Shown here: piece by piece, positions 1 through 10,672 of the stretch
Layout of the letters: each line of letters opens with the position of its first letter
Numbering within the stretch: position 1 is the first letter of the stretch
NCBI RefSeq assembly: GCF_041240605.1
Contig: NZ_CP162487.1
Span: forward strand, 1,433,001 to 1,497,000
From: Xanthomonas sp. DAR 80977
GTDB lineage: Bacteria > Pseudomonadota > Gammaproteobacteria > Xanthomonadales > Xanthomonadaceae
DNA: 64,000 nucleotides
Reading direction: 5' to 3'
Translations under genes and position numbers: made by a program
The notes under the pieces: model-generated
Told to the model about the DNA's origin: nothing
The model's database searches: none
What the model saw: the letters and a program-made list of their open reading frames with translations, nothing else

Positions 1-459
1 GCGCAGCACCTCGATGCGCGCGATCGCCGACATCGGGATCGAATTGAGATCGGCCGGCGCCGAGCCGCGGCCGACCGACGGGTTGTAGTTGACCAGCGAG
101 GTGGTGTGGTAGCGCTTGCCGTCCACCAGCACCAGCACCGCGTCCGGGGACAGGCCGCGCAGGGTCGCCGGGCGCAGCGCGTCGTTGCCGTCGTTGATCG
201 CCGGGCGCGGGAAGTTCAGCGACGGCAGCAGCTTGCCCAGCGCACTGCCCAGGTCGCTGGCGCCGGTCGCCTGCAGCGATTCGGGGCCGATGATGTCGAT
301 CGGCGATTGCGACTCGGCCACCGTGCGGTCGGCGATGCGGGTGCCGGTGACGATGATGTTGTCCAGGGTCTTGGGGGCCTGGTCCTGCTGGGCGACGCTG
401 GTGCCGGAGGCGAGGGCGAGCAGGAGGGCGCTGGCCAGGGGGAGGGGGCGGGGCTTCAT
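1..459 (-). CDS. TonB-dependent receptor, N-terminal part (cut by window edge)
   Basis: The first 153 codons of an outer-membrane receptor are present and the rest lies beyond base 1. The start is the ATG whose complement is at 457-459. A Sec signal peptide (MKPRPLPLASALLLALASG, then AQQ) is followed by a TonB-box-like stretch (DNIIVTGTRI) and the plug domain, with ESLQATGASDLGSALGKLLP, the RGLSPDAVLVLVDGKR core and the conserved SAIARIEVLR end. TonB receptors use the proton-motive force, through TonB-ExbBD, to import siderophores, vitamins or glycans. The visible part does not tell which substrate. The plug is of the type seen in large xanthomonad receptors with the LVDGKRYHTTSLVN signature. 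Confidence 0.9.
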   Translation of the reverse strand, partial: MKPRPLPLASALLLALASGTSVAQQDQAPKTLDNIIVTGTRIADRTVAESQSPIDIIGPESLQATGASDLGSALGKLLPSLNFPRPAINDGNDALRPATLRGLSPDAVLVLVDGKRYHTTSLVNYNPSVGRGSAPADLNSIPMSAIARIEVLR

Positions 460-738
460 CGTACGGAGACTCCAGTGGCTGGGGGATGGCGTGGGTCTGA
501 GTGCCCGGAGGCAGTGCGGCGTGCTGCGGTGCGGCGATGAATCCTCCCGATTGAAATGTTTTTTTAACCAAGGCGCGTATACAAAAACGGGAGTGGGTCC
601 AGGAGCGGGGCGACGGGCAGCCTCGGCTCGCGGCCCGCGCGCTGGGCGCACGCGCGTGGTTCTGGCCGGGATCCGGGGTGGGCCATCCGGGACGAAGCGG
701 ATACACTGCCGCCTCGATCGTCGAGTGCCCCCCTGTCC
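460..738. other. Divergent intergenic region
   Basis: This 279-bp gap separates the minus-strand TonB receptor from the plus-strand ABC-F gene, so it should hold both promoters. It contains an unusually AT-rich patch near 553-590 (a run of seven T, then AACC, then a run of A), which on the minus strand would be a plausible core promoter for the receptor with a leader of about 100 nt. No clear -35/-10 pair could be fixed by eye. Confidence 0.4.
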
Positions 739-2595
<1,857 letters not shown>

Positions 2596-2719
2596 CGCGT
2601 TGCGCTCGCATCGCGCGCGCGCGCCGCCGCAGTCTTTTCCGGTGCCGCGTGCGGACGCCTGTTCATGCGCACGCCAATAAGCTTTTGCCGACGACAGCAG
2701 CCAACAGGACCGGCCTACC

Positions 2720-3229
2720 ATGATCAGCGGCATCATCAGCCCGGACGACTATCTCGCCGCGCAGCGCCTGCACCAGCGACGCCCGCTGCGGCGCGCGCTG
2801 ACGCTGATGGCGGTGCTGGTGCTTGTCGGGATGCCGCTTGCGGTGTTCGGCAGCAGCGACGGCGTCCCGCTGATCGGCTTCGTTCTGATCGGCGCCGGCG
2901 GCGGCGGCCTGATCGGCCTGGCCCTGCAGCACGGGTGGATACTGCCGCGCAAGCTGCGGCGGCTGCATGCGCAACAGGCGGCGCTGCGGCATGCCATCAC
3001 CTATGCCTGGGACGAGAACGGCCTGGAGGTCACCTGGTCGGGCGGGCAGGCGCGCCGTCCCTGGACCGACTTCGTCCGTTATCGAGAGAGCCCGCAGGTA
3101 CTGCTGCTGTATCACAACGACATGCTGTTCGACCTGGTGCCCACCTCCTGGTTCGCCGATGCGGCCCAACGCGAGGCGTTCCGGCGACTGGCATCGCGCG
3201 TGGGAAGCGATTCCGCCCGCGCCGTGTAG
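2720..3229 (+). CDS. YcxB-like inner-membrane protein
   Basis: A 169-residue protein of unknown function. Two adjacent hydrophobic segments lie at about residues 26-45 and 51-70. They are followed by a soluble C-terminal domain with a WDENGLEVTWSGG...RRPWTDFVRYRESPQVLLLYHN pattern that resembles the YcxB-like domain (PF14317-type) of small bacterial membrane proteins. The start ATG follows a short spacer after the ABC-F gene; the 124-bp gap suggests its own promoter. No enzyme motif is visible. The family assignment rests on pattern resemblance only. Confidence 0.7.
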   Translation: MISGIISPDDYLAAQRLHQRRPLRRALTLMAVLVLVGMPLAVFGSSDGVPLIGFVLIGAGGGGLIGLALQHGWILPRKLRRLHAQQAALRHAITYAWDENGLEVTWSGGQARRPWTDFVRYRESPQVLLLYHNDMLFDLVPTSWFADAAQREAFRRLASRVGSDSARAV

Positions 3230-3378
3230 CGAACCGCCGGCCAGGTGCCTGCGGCATCCGTGCGCACCGCTGAAGGAGCGTGGCCGACGCCTGGTCCATG
3301 CCTGCGGCAGTGGCAGGGCGGATGGCCGCGGCAGCGCCCTGGCGCTTGCCGGCCCGGCGCCGGGGTGCTGTGGCTCGC

Positions 3379-3669
3379 TCAGGCGGCGGCGCTGGCCACG
3401 ACCAGCAGACCGCCGGCGATGGCGGCCCAGTCCAGCGGCGTGCGCGAGCGCAGGCTGCGCAGCGACGGGCGCGCCGTCGGCGTCGGCCGCAAACCGGCCT
3501 TGAGCCCCATCAACGCCAGTCCGGCCGCGCTGAGCGCCCAATGCCATTCGCTCGCGCCGCTGCGCAGGAAATAGGCCAGATGCAGCACGCACAGGCAGGC
3601 CAGCACTGCGGCCAGGACGACGTCGCGCGAAACCAGGGCCGGACGAGCGGCCATGACGGTACGGTTCAT
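3379..3669 (-). CDS. Small hypothetical membrane protein
   Basis: A 96-residue protein when started at the ATG at 3669 (MNRTVMAARPALVSRD). This start is preceded by a GGGGGGAA purine run about 7 nt upstream, so it is preferred over an in-frame start 14 codons earlier at 3711. There are three likely transmembrane helices: VVLAAVLACLCVLHLAYF, WALSAAGLALMGLKAG and WAAIAGGLLVVASAAA at the C-terminus. The loops are basic (RSLRSRTPLD). I recognise no family. It is convergent with the YcxB-like gene and divergent from the lipoprotein hydrolase. Confidence 0.6.
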   Translation of the reverse strand: MNRTVMAARPALVSRDVVLAAVLACLCVLHLAYFLRSGASEWHWALSAAGLALMGLKAGLRPTPTARPSLRSLRSRTPLDWAAIAGGLLVVASAAA

Positions 3670-3982
3670 TGCGTGTTCCCCCCGAAACAGGATCGCCTTC
3701 CCCAGGCGCACGTTACGACTGCGACGCTGATCATAGTTCCACTTCTGGAGGCAGCCAAGCGGCAGTGCACAAATTTTTCACATGGCTTGGCTTATGGGGC
3801 CTCGCGATGGCCTTGCCGGTGCCCTGCCTGGCCAGGTGCGGCGGCCGCGGCTGGCTGCGCGTGCGATGGCCGGAACCGGCCCCGCTCTGCGTTGGACATG
3901 GAATGTGGTGGCGACAGGCGTCGGCGCCGCATGCGGGCGCGCGGGCGGCGGCCGCTCTGGAGACGACCTCAAGGAGAGCGGC
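3670..3982. other. Intergenic region without a recognisable gene
   Basis: A 313-bp gap between two divergent genes. An AT-rich patch at about 3765-3795 (AAATTTTTCACATGG) could be promoter DNA for either gene. Open frames through this gap are unbroken only because of the high G+C content and have no protein-like features. Confidence 0.4.
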
Positions 3983-5233
3983 ATGAACCGAGTCATGGCA
4001 ACCGTGATGCTTTTGGCCCTGCTGGCCGGCTGCGCCAGCTATGGCCAGCAGCGGACGCAGCGGGCGATCTGCCGCGAGGCCTCGTCCCTGTCCAGCGGGT
4101 GCAAGGCGGCGGAGTTCATCGTGCTGGACGGCGATGGCACGGTGCCGGCGCCGGCACTGGCCTTCGTCGAGTTCGACCAGAACGGCGCGCCCTACGATCC
4201 GGCATCGATCGACGATGTCATGGGCAAGATCGCCGCGAGCGCTGCGCTGCCGCCGCAACGCCTGCTGCTGGTCGTGTTCATCCACGGCTGGAACCACAAC
4301 GCGGCGCAGGGCGACGGCAACGTCATCGCCTTCAAGGCCTTCCTGCGCCAGCTGCAGGCGCAGGAGCAGGTGCTGGCGGTGGGCAAGCGGCGTGCGGTGG
4401 TCGGCGTCTACCTGGGGTGGCAGGCCAAGGCCTCGGACAACAGCCTGCTCGAACTGCTCTCGTACCGGGACAAGAAGGAGTTGGGGCTGACCACCGGCGT
4501 GGAGGGGGTACGCGGCGTGCTGGCGCGCCTGGCCGAGCTGCGCCGGGCCGCGCCGGAGAGCCGCCTGGTGCTGATCGGGCACAGCTTCGGCGGCGGCGTG
4601 TTGTTCACCGCGGTCAAGGACCGCATCGTCGCCGCCGTCGGCGATCCGCAGGCGCGTCGGCAGAAGGCGTATGGCGATCTGGTGATCCTGCTCAATCCGG
4701 CGATCGAGGCCGAACAGTTCGTCGCGCTGCACCAGGCCGTCGCGCAGACCGCGTTCGCGGCGTGCGAGCCGCTGGCGATGGCCAGCTTCACCTCCGAAGC
4801 CGATACCGCGCTGTCCAGGGAATTTCCGCGCGGCATGCGCTTGTTCTATCCGCAGCGGCTGGCGGCGGCGAGCGCGGACGAGGCCGAACTGATCACCACG
4901 CCGTACGGCTTGTATGCGCCATTTTCGCGCTATCGGCTGCGCGTGCTGCCCGGAGCGACCGTGCAGACCGCGTTGACCCCGGCGGCGTTCTCCGCGGCGG
5001 CACGCACCTGGGGCGGCTTCAGGGCCGGCACCGGCGCGTTCGCGCTGGGCGGGATCGAATTGGCGCCCGGCACGGCGCAAGCCCCGCAACCGCAACCCTG
5101 GGTGCCGTTGTTGAACGTGCGCGTGGACAAGGCGCTGATCCAGGAGCACAACGCGATCTGGGATCCCAAGTTCGCCTATTTCATCCGCGGCCTGGTCGGC
5201 ATGGAATTCGCCAAGGGCGACGCCTGCCGGTGA
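3983..5233 (+). CDS. Lipoprotein alpha/beta hydrolase
   Basis: A 416-residue predicted outer- or inner-membrane lipoprotein. The signal sequence MNRVMATVMLLALLAGC ends in a good lipobox (LAGC), and AAGGAG lies 7 nt before this ATG, which fixes the start although the frame is open further upstream. The alpha/beta hydrolase core is visible: an oxyanion-hole strand LLLVVFIHGWNHN near residue 95 and the nucleophile elbow LVLIGHSFGGG near residue 200 (Ser in GHSFG). The catalytic Asp and His are probably in the second half but were not pinned down. Substrate unknown; an esterase or lipase-like role is likely. It is convergent with ampR. Confidence 0.75.
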   Translation: MNRVMATVMLLALLAGCASYGQQRTQRAICREASSLSSGCKAAEFIVLDGDGTVPAPALAFVEFDQNGAPYDPASIDDVMGKIAASAALPPQRLLLVVFIHGWNHNAAQGDGNVIAFKAFLRQLQAQEQVLAVGKRRAVVGVYLGWQAKASDNSLLELLSYRDKKELGLTTGVEGVRGVLARLAELRRAAPESRLVLIGHSFGGGVLFTAVKDRIVAAVGDPQARRQKAYGDLVILLNPAIEAEQFVALHQAVAQTAFAACEPLAMASFTSEADTALSREFPRGMRLFYPQRLAAASADEAELITTPYGLYAPFSRYRLRVLPGATVQTALTPAAFSAAARTWGGFRAGTGAFALGGIELAPGTAQAPQPQPWVPLLNVRVDKALIQEHNAIWDPKFAYFIRGLVGMEFAKGDACR

Positions 5234-5323
5234 GCCGGCGGCGCGCGCGCCATCGACCGTGCTCGTGCGCGCCGTGGCGTGATCGCACGCTGGCGCAAGG
5301 CCGAGCCGCGGCGCGCGCTGCGC

Positions 5324-6202
5324 TCAGCTTGCCGCGCGCTGCCGCTCGGCCAGCAGCCATTCGCGCAGGCGCCGCCCGGCATCGCTTTCCGCGCGCGAGC
5401 GCAGGCGGGTGAGCCAGTAGCGCCCGGCGTCGATGCGGACCGGGAACGGCGCCAGCAGGCGCCCGGCGTCCAGGTCCTGGGCGAACATGGGCAGCGGCAG
5501 CAGGGCCACGCCCGCGCCGGCCGCCGCGGCGCTGGCCAGGGTCAGCGACGAGTCGCAGATCGGCCCGCTGGCGACCACCTCCGGCGCCGCGGCCGCCTGC
5601 AGCCAGCGCGGCCATTCGTCCAGCCGATAGGAGCGCAGCAGCGGCACGCCGCCGAGGTCGGCCGGGGTGCGCAGCGCGCGCGCCAGCGCCGGCGCGCACA
5701 CCGGCGCGAACGGCGCATCCAGGATCGGCGTGGCGCACTGGCCTTGCCAGTCGCCGTCGCCGAAGCGGATCGCCAGGTCCAGGCCCTCGCCGGCCAGGTC
5801 GACCCGGTTGTTGTGGGTGTGCACGCGCAACTCGATGTCCGGGTGCGCGGCGTGGAAGGCGTCCAGGCGCGGCAGCAGCCAGCCCACCGCGAAGGTGCCG
5901 ACCACGCCGACGCTCAGCGTCTCGCGGTAGCGGCCGCCGGCGAAGCGTTGCAGGGTGGCGGCGATGCGGTCGAAGGCCTCGGTCAGCACCGGGTGCAGGC
6001 GCTGGCCTTCGTCGGTCAGCGCCACCCCGCGCGGCAGGCGCTGGAACAGCACCACGCCCAGGCGCGCCTCCAGCCGCTTGATCTGGTGGCTCAGCGCGGC
6101 CTGGGTCACGCACAGTTCGTCGGCGGCGCGGGTCAGGTTCTGGTGCCGTGCGGCGGCCTCGAAGGCGCGCAGGGCGTTCAGCGGCAACTGCGGGCGGATC
6201 AT
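5324..6202 (-). CDS. ampR: LysR-type regulator AmpR of the class A beta-lactamase
   Basis: A 292-residue LysR regulator with an N-terminal winged helix-turn-helix (LPLNALRAFEAAARHQNLTR...ALSHQIKRLE, residues about 8-62) and a periplasmic-binding-like effector domain. The segment LSVGVVGTFAVGWLLPRL is almost diagnostic for AmpR, which senses muropeptides (UDP-MurNAc-pentapeptide versus 1,6-anhydro-MurNAc peptides) and controls beta-lactamase genes. It is divergent from the class A beta-lactamase gene with 98 bp between starts, the classic ampR-bla layout, and it should repress itself and control bla from the shared region. Confidence 0.92.
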   Translation of the reverse strand: MIRPQLPLNALRAFEAAARHQNLTRAADELCVTQAALSHQIKRLEARLGVVLFQRLPRGVALTDEGQRLHPVLTEAFDRIAATLQRFAGGRYRETLSVGVVGTFAVGWLLPRLDAFHAAHPDIELRVHTHNNRVDLAGEGLDLAIRFGDGDWQGQCATPILDAPFAPVCAPALARALRTPADLGGVPLLRSYRLDEWPRWLQAAAAPEVVASGPICDSSLTLASAAAAGAGVALLPLPMFAQDLDAGRLLAPFPVRIDAGRYWLTRLRSRAESDAGRRLREWLLAERQRAAS

Positions 6203-6220
6203 CGCAAGGCATCAATTATT

Positions 6221-6238
6221 TTCATGATTGCGATTGAA
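6221..6238. promoter_or_regulatory. Candidate AmpR operator
   Basis: The ampR-bla intergenic region contains TTCA, ten bases, then TGAA, a dyad in the AT-rich part of the gap 19 bp upstream of the ampR start and about 60 bp upstream of bla. LysR proteins bind interrupted dyads of this kind. The assignment rests on position and symmetry only. Confidence 0.5.
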
Positions 6239-6300
6239 TAACCTCGCTGGTGGGCCGTGGTCAAGCTGCGCATGATCGTGGCTTCCGACGGAGGTGGACG

Positions 6301-7191
6301 ATGCTGGCGAGACGACGATTCCTGCAGGGCATGGGGCTGGCGGCGGCCGCGCTGGCGGTGCCGGCGGTGGAGGCAAAAGTGCCGCAGAGCAGAGCGCAAT
6401 CGCTGGCGCAGCGGCTCGCCGGGATCGAGCGGCGCGCGGCCGGGCGGCTGGGGGTGACGCTGCTCGACGGCGGCGGCAGGGTGCTCGGCGGGCAGCGCCA
6501 GGACGAGCGCTTCCCGATGTGCAGTACCTTCAAATTTGTATTGGCGGCCGCGGTGCTGCAGCGGGTCGATCGCGGCGAGCTGAGCCTGGAACAGCGGGTC
6601 GACATCCGCGCCGCGGACATGGTGGCGCATGCGCCGGTCACCGAGCGCCATGTCGGCGGCGCGCTCAGCGTGGCCGAGCTGTGCCGGGCGACGATGCTCT
6701 ACAGCGACAACCCGGCGGCCAACCTGCTGTTCCCGCTGGTCGGCGACCCGCCGGGACTGACCCGGTTCCTGCGCTCGCTCGGCGATCCGGTGACCCGCAG
6801 CGACCGCCACGAACCGGAGATGAACCAGTTCGCCGCGGGCGATCCACGCGACACCACCACGCCGGCGGCGATGGCCGCGACCCTGCGCGCGCTGCTGCTC
6901 GGCGACGCCTTGCGGCCGGCCTCGCGGCAACGCCTGACCGAATGGATGATCGACAACCGCACCGGCGACGATTGCCTGCGTGCCGGCCTGCCGCGCGGCT
7001 GGAAGATCGGCGACAAGACCGGCAGCAACGGCACCGACACCCGCAACGACATCGCCATCGTGTGGCCGCCGGGCGGGCGCACGCCGTTGCTGCTGACCGC
7101 CTATCTCAACGGCGCCAAGGTCGACAGCGCCGCACGCGACGCGGCGCTGAAGGCGGTGGCGGTCGCGGTCCACGAGACGCTCGCCGGCTGA
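6301..7191 (+). CDS. bla: Class A serine beta-lactamase, Tat-exported
   Basis: A 296-residue enzyme that hydrolyses beta-lactams in the periplasm. Catalytic motifs are complete: S75-T-F-K78 (Ambler Ser70 and Lys73), S135-D-N137 (SDN loop), E171-P-E-M-N175 (Glu166 and Asn170 of the omega loop) and K239-T-G241. The N-terminus MLARRRFLQGMG followed by an Ala-rich hydrophobic stretch looks like a twin-arginine signal. The ATG at 6301 has CGGAGGTGG just upstream. The CSTFK motif and AmpR control are like the L2 enzyme of Stenotrophomonas and Xanthomonas chromosomal enzymes. The SNGT after KTG lacks a cysteine, so no carbapenemase-type 69-238 disulfide is expected. Confidence 0.95.
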   Translation: MLARRRFLQGMGLAAAALAVPAVEAKVPQSRAQSLAQRLAGIERRAAGRLGVTLLDGGGRVLGGQRQDERFPMCSTFKFVLAAAVLQRVDRGELSLEQRVDIRAADMVAHAPVTERHVGGALSVAELCRATMLYSDNPAANLLFPLVGDPPGLTRFLRSLGDPVTRSDRHEPEMNQFAAGDPRDTTTPAAMAATLRALLLGDALRPASRQRLTEWMIDNRTGDDCLRAGLPRGWKIGDKTGSNGTDTRNDIAIVWPPGGRTPLLLTAYLNGAKVDSAARDAALKAVAVAVHETLAG

Positions 7192-7417
7192 GTGTCGTGC
7201 CGTGCGCGTTGAGGCCGCAGGGGCCGCGGCGTGCCATGCGCTCGTGTCGCCGCCTGTGCGCGCATCGATCCGGTTCCGCGCTGTTCTTCGCCCGCGGCGC
7301 GCGCAGCCGCGGCGCGCCGTGCCCGTGAATTGCCGCCGGCCTCGTCCCTGAAGACCAGACGCGGCGTGGTTTCGCGCATCCCCTTCGTTTCCCGTCTCGC
7401 CATCCAGGAGTTCGACC

Positions 7418-8377
7418 ATGCACAGGCTTCTCCGTTGTTCGTTTGCCGCGATCGCGCTTCTGCTCGCCCATGCACCGGCGCAGGCGGAGATCTGGCAACC
7501 AGCGCCCGGTCACGTGCAGGTGCCGATCTGGCCCGGCGCGGTACCCGATGCGTTGCCGCATCCGAAGCCGGAATCGGTCGGTCCCGGCCCGGGCAGGGCC
7601 AACGACGTCAGCCGGCCGACGATGACGGTGTATGCGCCCGCCGGCCGCAACACCGGTGCGGCGGTGGTGGTGTTTCCCGGCGGCGGCTACCAGATCCTGG
7701 CGATGGATCTGGAGGGAACCGAGATCTGCGACTGGCTGACCGCGCGCGGCATCACCTGCGTGCTGCTGAAATACCGCGTGCCGAACTCGGGGCCGACCTG
7801 GACCAACGGCGGCCGCTACTACCCGAAGGTACAGACCGCGCTGCAGGATGCGCAGCGCACGCTGGGGCTGTTGCGCCAGCATGCGGCGCAGTGGGGGATC
7901 GATCCGCACAAGGTCGGAGTGATGGGTTTTTCCGCCGGCGGGCATCTGGTGGCCGCGACCAGCACGCATTTCGCCAAGCGCACGTATCCGGTGGTGGACG
8001 CGGCGGACGCGGAAAGTTGCCGTCCCGACTTCGCCATCGCCGTCTATCCGGGCCACCTGTGGGCGCACGAGGACGAGGACCACGCCACGCGCGATCCGAC
8101 CCGCCTGGACCTGCGCCCTGACATCACCGTCGGCGCCGATACGCCGCCGACCTTCCTGCTGCAGGCCGAGAACGACGAGGTGGATGGCGTGTCGCAGTCG
8201 CTGGCCTACTACGTCGCGCTGAAAGAGGCCGGCGTGCCGACGGAAATGCACCTGTACGCGCAGGGCGGCCATGCCTTCGGCCTGCGCGCGGGCAAGCTGC
8301 CGGTCGCGCAGTGGCCGCACCTGGTGGAAACCTGGCTGGGGAGCATCGGCATGCTGGGCGCGGCCGACGCGCGCTGA
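7418..8377 (+). CDS. Secreted alpha/beta hydrolase (acetyl-esterase-like)
   Basis: A 319-residue protein with a Sec signal peptide (MHRLLRCSFAAIALLLAHAPAQA, cleavage near 23). The hydrolase fold is clear: VVVFPGGGYQILAMD supplies the oxyanion hole, GVMGFSAGGHL is the nucleophile elbow, LQAENDEVDGV carries the likely acid and GGHAFGLR the catalytic His. The pattern resembles secreted endo-xylanase-associated or sialate/xylan acetyl esterases of plant-associated bacteria (BD-FAE/CE-type), so a plant-polymer deacetylase role is plausible but inferred. CAGGAG lies 8 nt before the ATG. It is preceded by a 226-bp gap after bla and converges on the phospholipase gene. Confidence 0.8.
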   Translation: MHRLLRCSFAAIALLLAHAPAQAEIWQPAPGHVQVPIWPGAVPDALPHPKPESVGPGPGRANDVSRPTMTVYAPAGRNTGAAVVVFPGGGYQILAMDLEGTEICDWLTARGITCVLLKYRVPNSGPTWTNGGRYYPKVQTALQDAQRTLGLLRQHAAQWGIDPHKVGVMGFSAGGHLVAATSTHFAKRTYPVVDAADAESCRPDFAIAVYPGHLWAHEDEDHATRDPTRLDLRPDITVGADTPPTFLLQAENDEVDGVSQSLAYYVALKEAGVPTEMHLYAQGGHAFGLRAGKLPVAQWPHLVETWLGSIGMLGAADAR

Positions 8378-8428
8378 GGATCGCGGTGGCCGTCGCGCAG
8401 CCATCGCGCCAGGCGAACGCGGCAACGC

Positions 8429-10588
8429 TCAGCCGAGCGGGCCGAGCGCGCCCATCACGATCGGATCGTCCTGGTACAGCCGCGCCGGCCCGCCCATGGC
8501 CGGATCGCTGACCCCGTGCCTGCCGGTTTCCACGCGTCCGGCCAGGCGCTGGCGCGCGCCGTCCTGGACCAGCCACAGGTCGTACCAGCCGCCAGTCGGC
8601 GACGCGCTCCAACTGCGCCGTTGTTCGGCGCCGGGCGCCAGCAGCACGCTGTCGTGCGGTTGCGCCCGCGCATACGCGCCGGGCTGCAGTTCCACGCGCA
8701 ACGCGCTGCTGCCGGGATTGCGCAGCAGCAGGCACAGCGCCTGCGGATCGTGCGCGTCCTGGGCGATCTCGGCGTGCAGCGGCGGCGCGTCGAGGTCGCC
8801 GCGGTAGTGGCGGTGGAAGCCGTTGGGGCCGAGCAGCCACAGGTCGTAACTGCCGTCGTAGGTGGTCCAGGTGGCGTCCAGCGTCGCGCCGGCGCCGACC
8901 GTGTAGCGCCGCGGGATCGCCGCCAGGTCGTAGCGGTCGTAGACGTGCAGTACCGCGGCCGCGCCGGGATTGGCCATGCGCAGCAGCACTTCGCCGCGCG
9001 CGTCCACGTGCTGCAGCTGCACCGTCGGGCGGTACGGCAATGCCCGCGAGCGGCGCACGCCGAACGGCTGCTGCGGCGCCTGCACGGTGGCCGGCAGCGG
9101 CGGCAACGCATGCTCGTGCAGCGCGGCCGCGCGCGCCGCGGTGGCGCCGACGTCGGGCAGGGAGGCGAAGAACGGACGCGTATCGGCCTGGCGGAAATCG
9201 AAGGCATCCAGCAGGTCGCCGCAGACCGCGCGGCGCCACGGCGTCAGCCCGCTGGCGGCGACACCGAAGCGGCGTTCCAGCAGGCGCAGCACCGAGGTGT
9301 GGTCGTAGACCTGCGAGTCGATCCAGCCGCCGCGGCTCCACGGCGAGATCACGTACATCGGCACCCGCGGACCCAGCCCGTAGGGCCGGCCGCGCAACTC
9401 GGGCAGGTCGGCCTTCTCGTCGCCTGGCGCCGGGTGCAGGTGGTATTCGCCCTCGGTGTCCACCGTCGAGGCGCCGGCCCAGCCGCCCGCCGCGGCGGGG
9501 TCGGGCGAGGGCGGCGCCGGCGGCGGCGCGTGGTCGAAGAAGCCGTCGTTCTCGTCGAACATCAGCAGCAGCGCGGTGCGCGACCACACCTTCGGATCGG
9601 CGGTCAGCGCATCCAGCACGCGCGCGGTGTAGGCCGCGCCCTGCGCGGGGCTGGACGGATCGGGATGCTCGCTGCCGGCCGCGTCGGCGATGACGAAGCT
9701 CACCGCCGGCAGCCGCGCGCCGAGCACGTCCTCGCGCAGCTGCGCCAGCGTGCGCGTGCCGACCCCGCGTTCGCGCAGTTGCGGGTCGTGGCCGGGCGCG
9801 CCGCGCCAGGCGGCGCGGAACGGGGCGAAGCCGGCCAGCGGGTTGTCGGTGAAGTTGTCGGCCATGTCCTGGTAGATCTGCCAGGACACGCCGGCCTGCT
9901 GCAGCGCCTCCACGTAGCTGGGCCAGCGGTAGTCGTCCGCATGCCCGCCCAGCTCCGGGAAGTTGTCGTGCGAGTTGGCGATCACCGGTCCGCCGGCGCG
10001 CGCCTGCGCATCGTTGTGCCCGGTCCACAGGAACACGCGGTTCGGGTTGGTGCCGGCCTGGATCGCGCAGTGGTAGGCGTCGCAAAGGGTGAAGGCCTCG
10101 GCCAGCGCGAACTGGAACGGCAGGTCCTCGCGTTGGTAGTGGGCCAGCGCGTGGTCGTGCTTGGCCGCGGCCCAGCGGCCCATGCGGCCGTGGTCCCAGG
10201 CCTGCTGCGCGTTCGGCCAGGTGTGCGGGGTGCCCTGCACGCGCATGCCGCGGAAGTCGCGCGCGGTATGCAGCGGGAACGGGGTCAGCAGCCGGCTGCC
10301 GTCTTCGCTGGGTTGCAGCCAGACCGTGCGCGGGGCGCTGCCGGGCAGTGGCGGTGCCGGGATCGGGAAGCGGTCGCCGAAGCCGCGCGCGCCGGCGAAG
10401 CTGCCGAAGTAGTGGTCGAAGGCGCGGTTCTCCTGCATCAGGATCACTACGTGCTGCAGGTCCTGCAGGGTGCCGCTGCGCACGTCCGGGGCGATCGCGG
10501 CGGCGCGGGCGATGCTGGGCGGCAGCAGCGCGGCGGCGGCGCCGGCGACGCCGGCCTGGAGCAGGCGGCGGCGGGGAAGGTCGGTCAT
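8429..10588 (-). CDS. plcN: Phosphocholine-type (non-haemolytic) phospholipase C
   Basis: A 719-residue phosphoesterase-superfamily enzyme that cleaves phosphatidylcholine-type lipids to diacylglycerol and a phospho-headgroup. The N-terminus MTDLPRRRLLQAGVAG is a twin-arginine signal. LQHVVILMQENRAFDHYFG carries the metal-binding Glu-Asn-Arg motif at the start of the catalytic domain. SFVIADAAGSEHPD and LLMFDENDGFFDH supply further active-site residues. Two C-terminal DUF756-like beta domains follow (about residues 500-710). Full family length. It lies downstream of a TonB receptor on the same strand, with a strong hairpin between them. Confidence 0.93.
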   Translation of the reverse strand: MTDLPRRRLLQAGVAGAAAALLPPSIARAAAIAPDVRSGTLQDLQHVVILMQENRAFDHYFGSFAGARGFGDRFPIPAPPLPGSAPRTVWLQPSEDGSRLLTPFPLHTARDFRGMRVQGTPHTWPNAQQAWDHGRMGRWAAAKHDHALAHYQREDLPFQFALAEAFTLCDAYHCAIQAGTNPNRVFLWTGHNDAQARAGGPVIANSHDNFPELGGHADDYRWPSYVEALQQAGVSWQIYQDMADNFTDNPLAGFAPFRAAWRGAPGHDPQLRERGVGTRTLAQLREDVLGARLPAVSFVIADAAGSEHPDPSSPAQGAAYTARVLDALTADPKVWSRTALLLMFDENDGFFDHAPPPAPPSPDPAAAGGWAGASTVDTEGEYHLHPAPGDEKADLPELRGRPYGLGPRVPMYVISPWSRGGWIDSQVYDHTSVLRLLERRFGVAASGLTPWRRAVCGDLLDAFDFRQADTRPFFASLPDVGATAARAAALHEHALPPLPATVQAPQQPFGVRRSRALPYRPTVQLQHVDARGEVLLRMANPGAAAVLHVYDRYDLAAIPRRYTVGAGATLDATWTTYDGSYDLWLLGPNGFHRHYRGDLDAPPLHAEIAQDAHDPQALCLLLRNPGSSALRVELQPGAYARAQPHDSVLLAPGAEQRRSWSASPTGGWYDLWLVQDGARQRLAGRVETGRHGVSDPAMGGPARLYQDDPIVMGALGPLG

Positions 10589-10620
10589 GGCGCGGGTACC
10601 GGCAGGACATGAGGAGAGGG

Positions 10621-10649
10621 CTCGCCGGCGGCGCCAGGCCGCCGGCGAG
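10621..10649 (-). terminator. Hairpin between receptor and phospholipase genes
   Basis: A perfect 12-bp G+C stem (CTCGCCGGCGGC, loop GCCAG, then its complement) sits in the 84-bp gap after the receptor stop. There is no following T-run, so it could terminate, attenuate or stabilise the upstream message rather than act as a simple intrinsic terminator. Confidence 0.6.
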
Positions 10650-10672
10650 GACGCAGCATGCTTGCTGCGCGG

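Noticed and set aside
3782..3982. Upstream extension of the lipoprotein hydrolase frame
   Set aside because: The ATG at 3983 has a ribosome site and a perfect lipobox; the extension would bury the signal peptide.
5234..5323. Terminator between the lipoprotein hydrolase and ampR
   Set aside because: Only a loose GGCGCGC/GCGCGCC pairing with no T-run was found; support is too weak to list.
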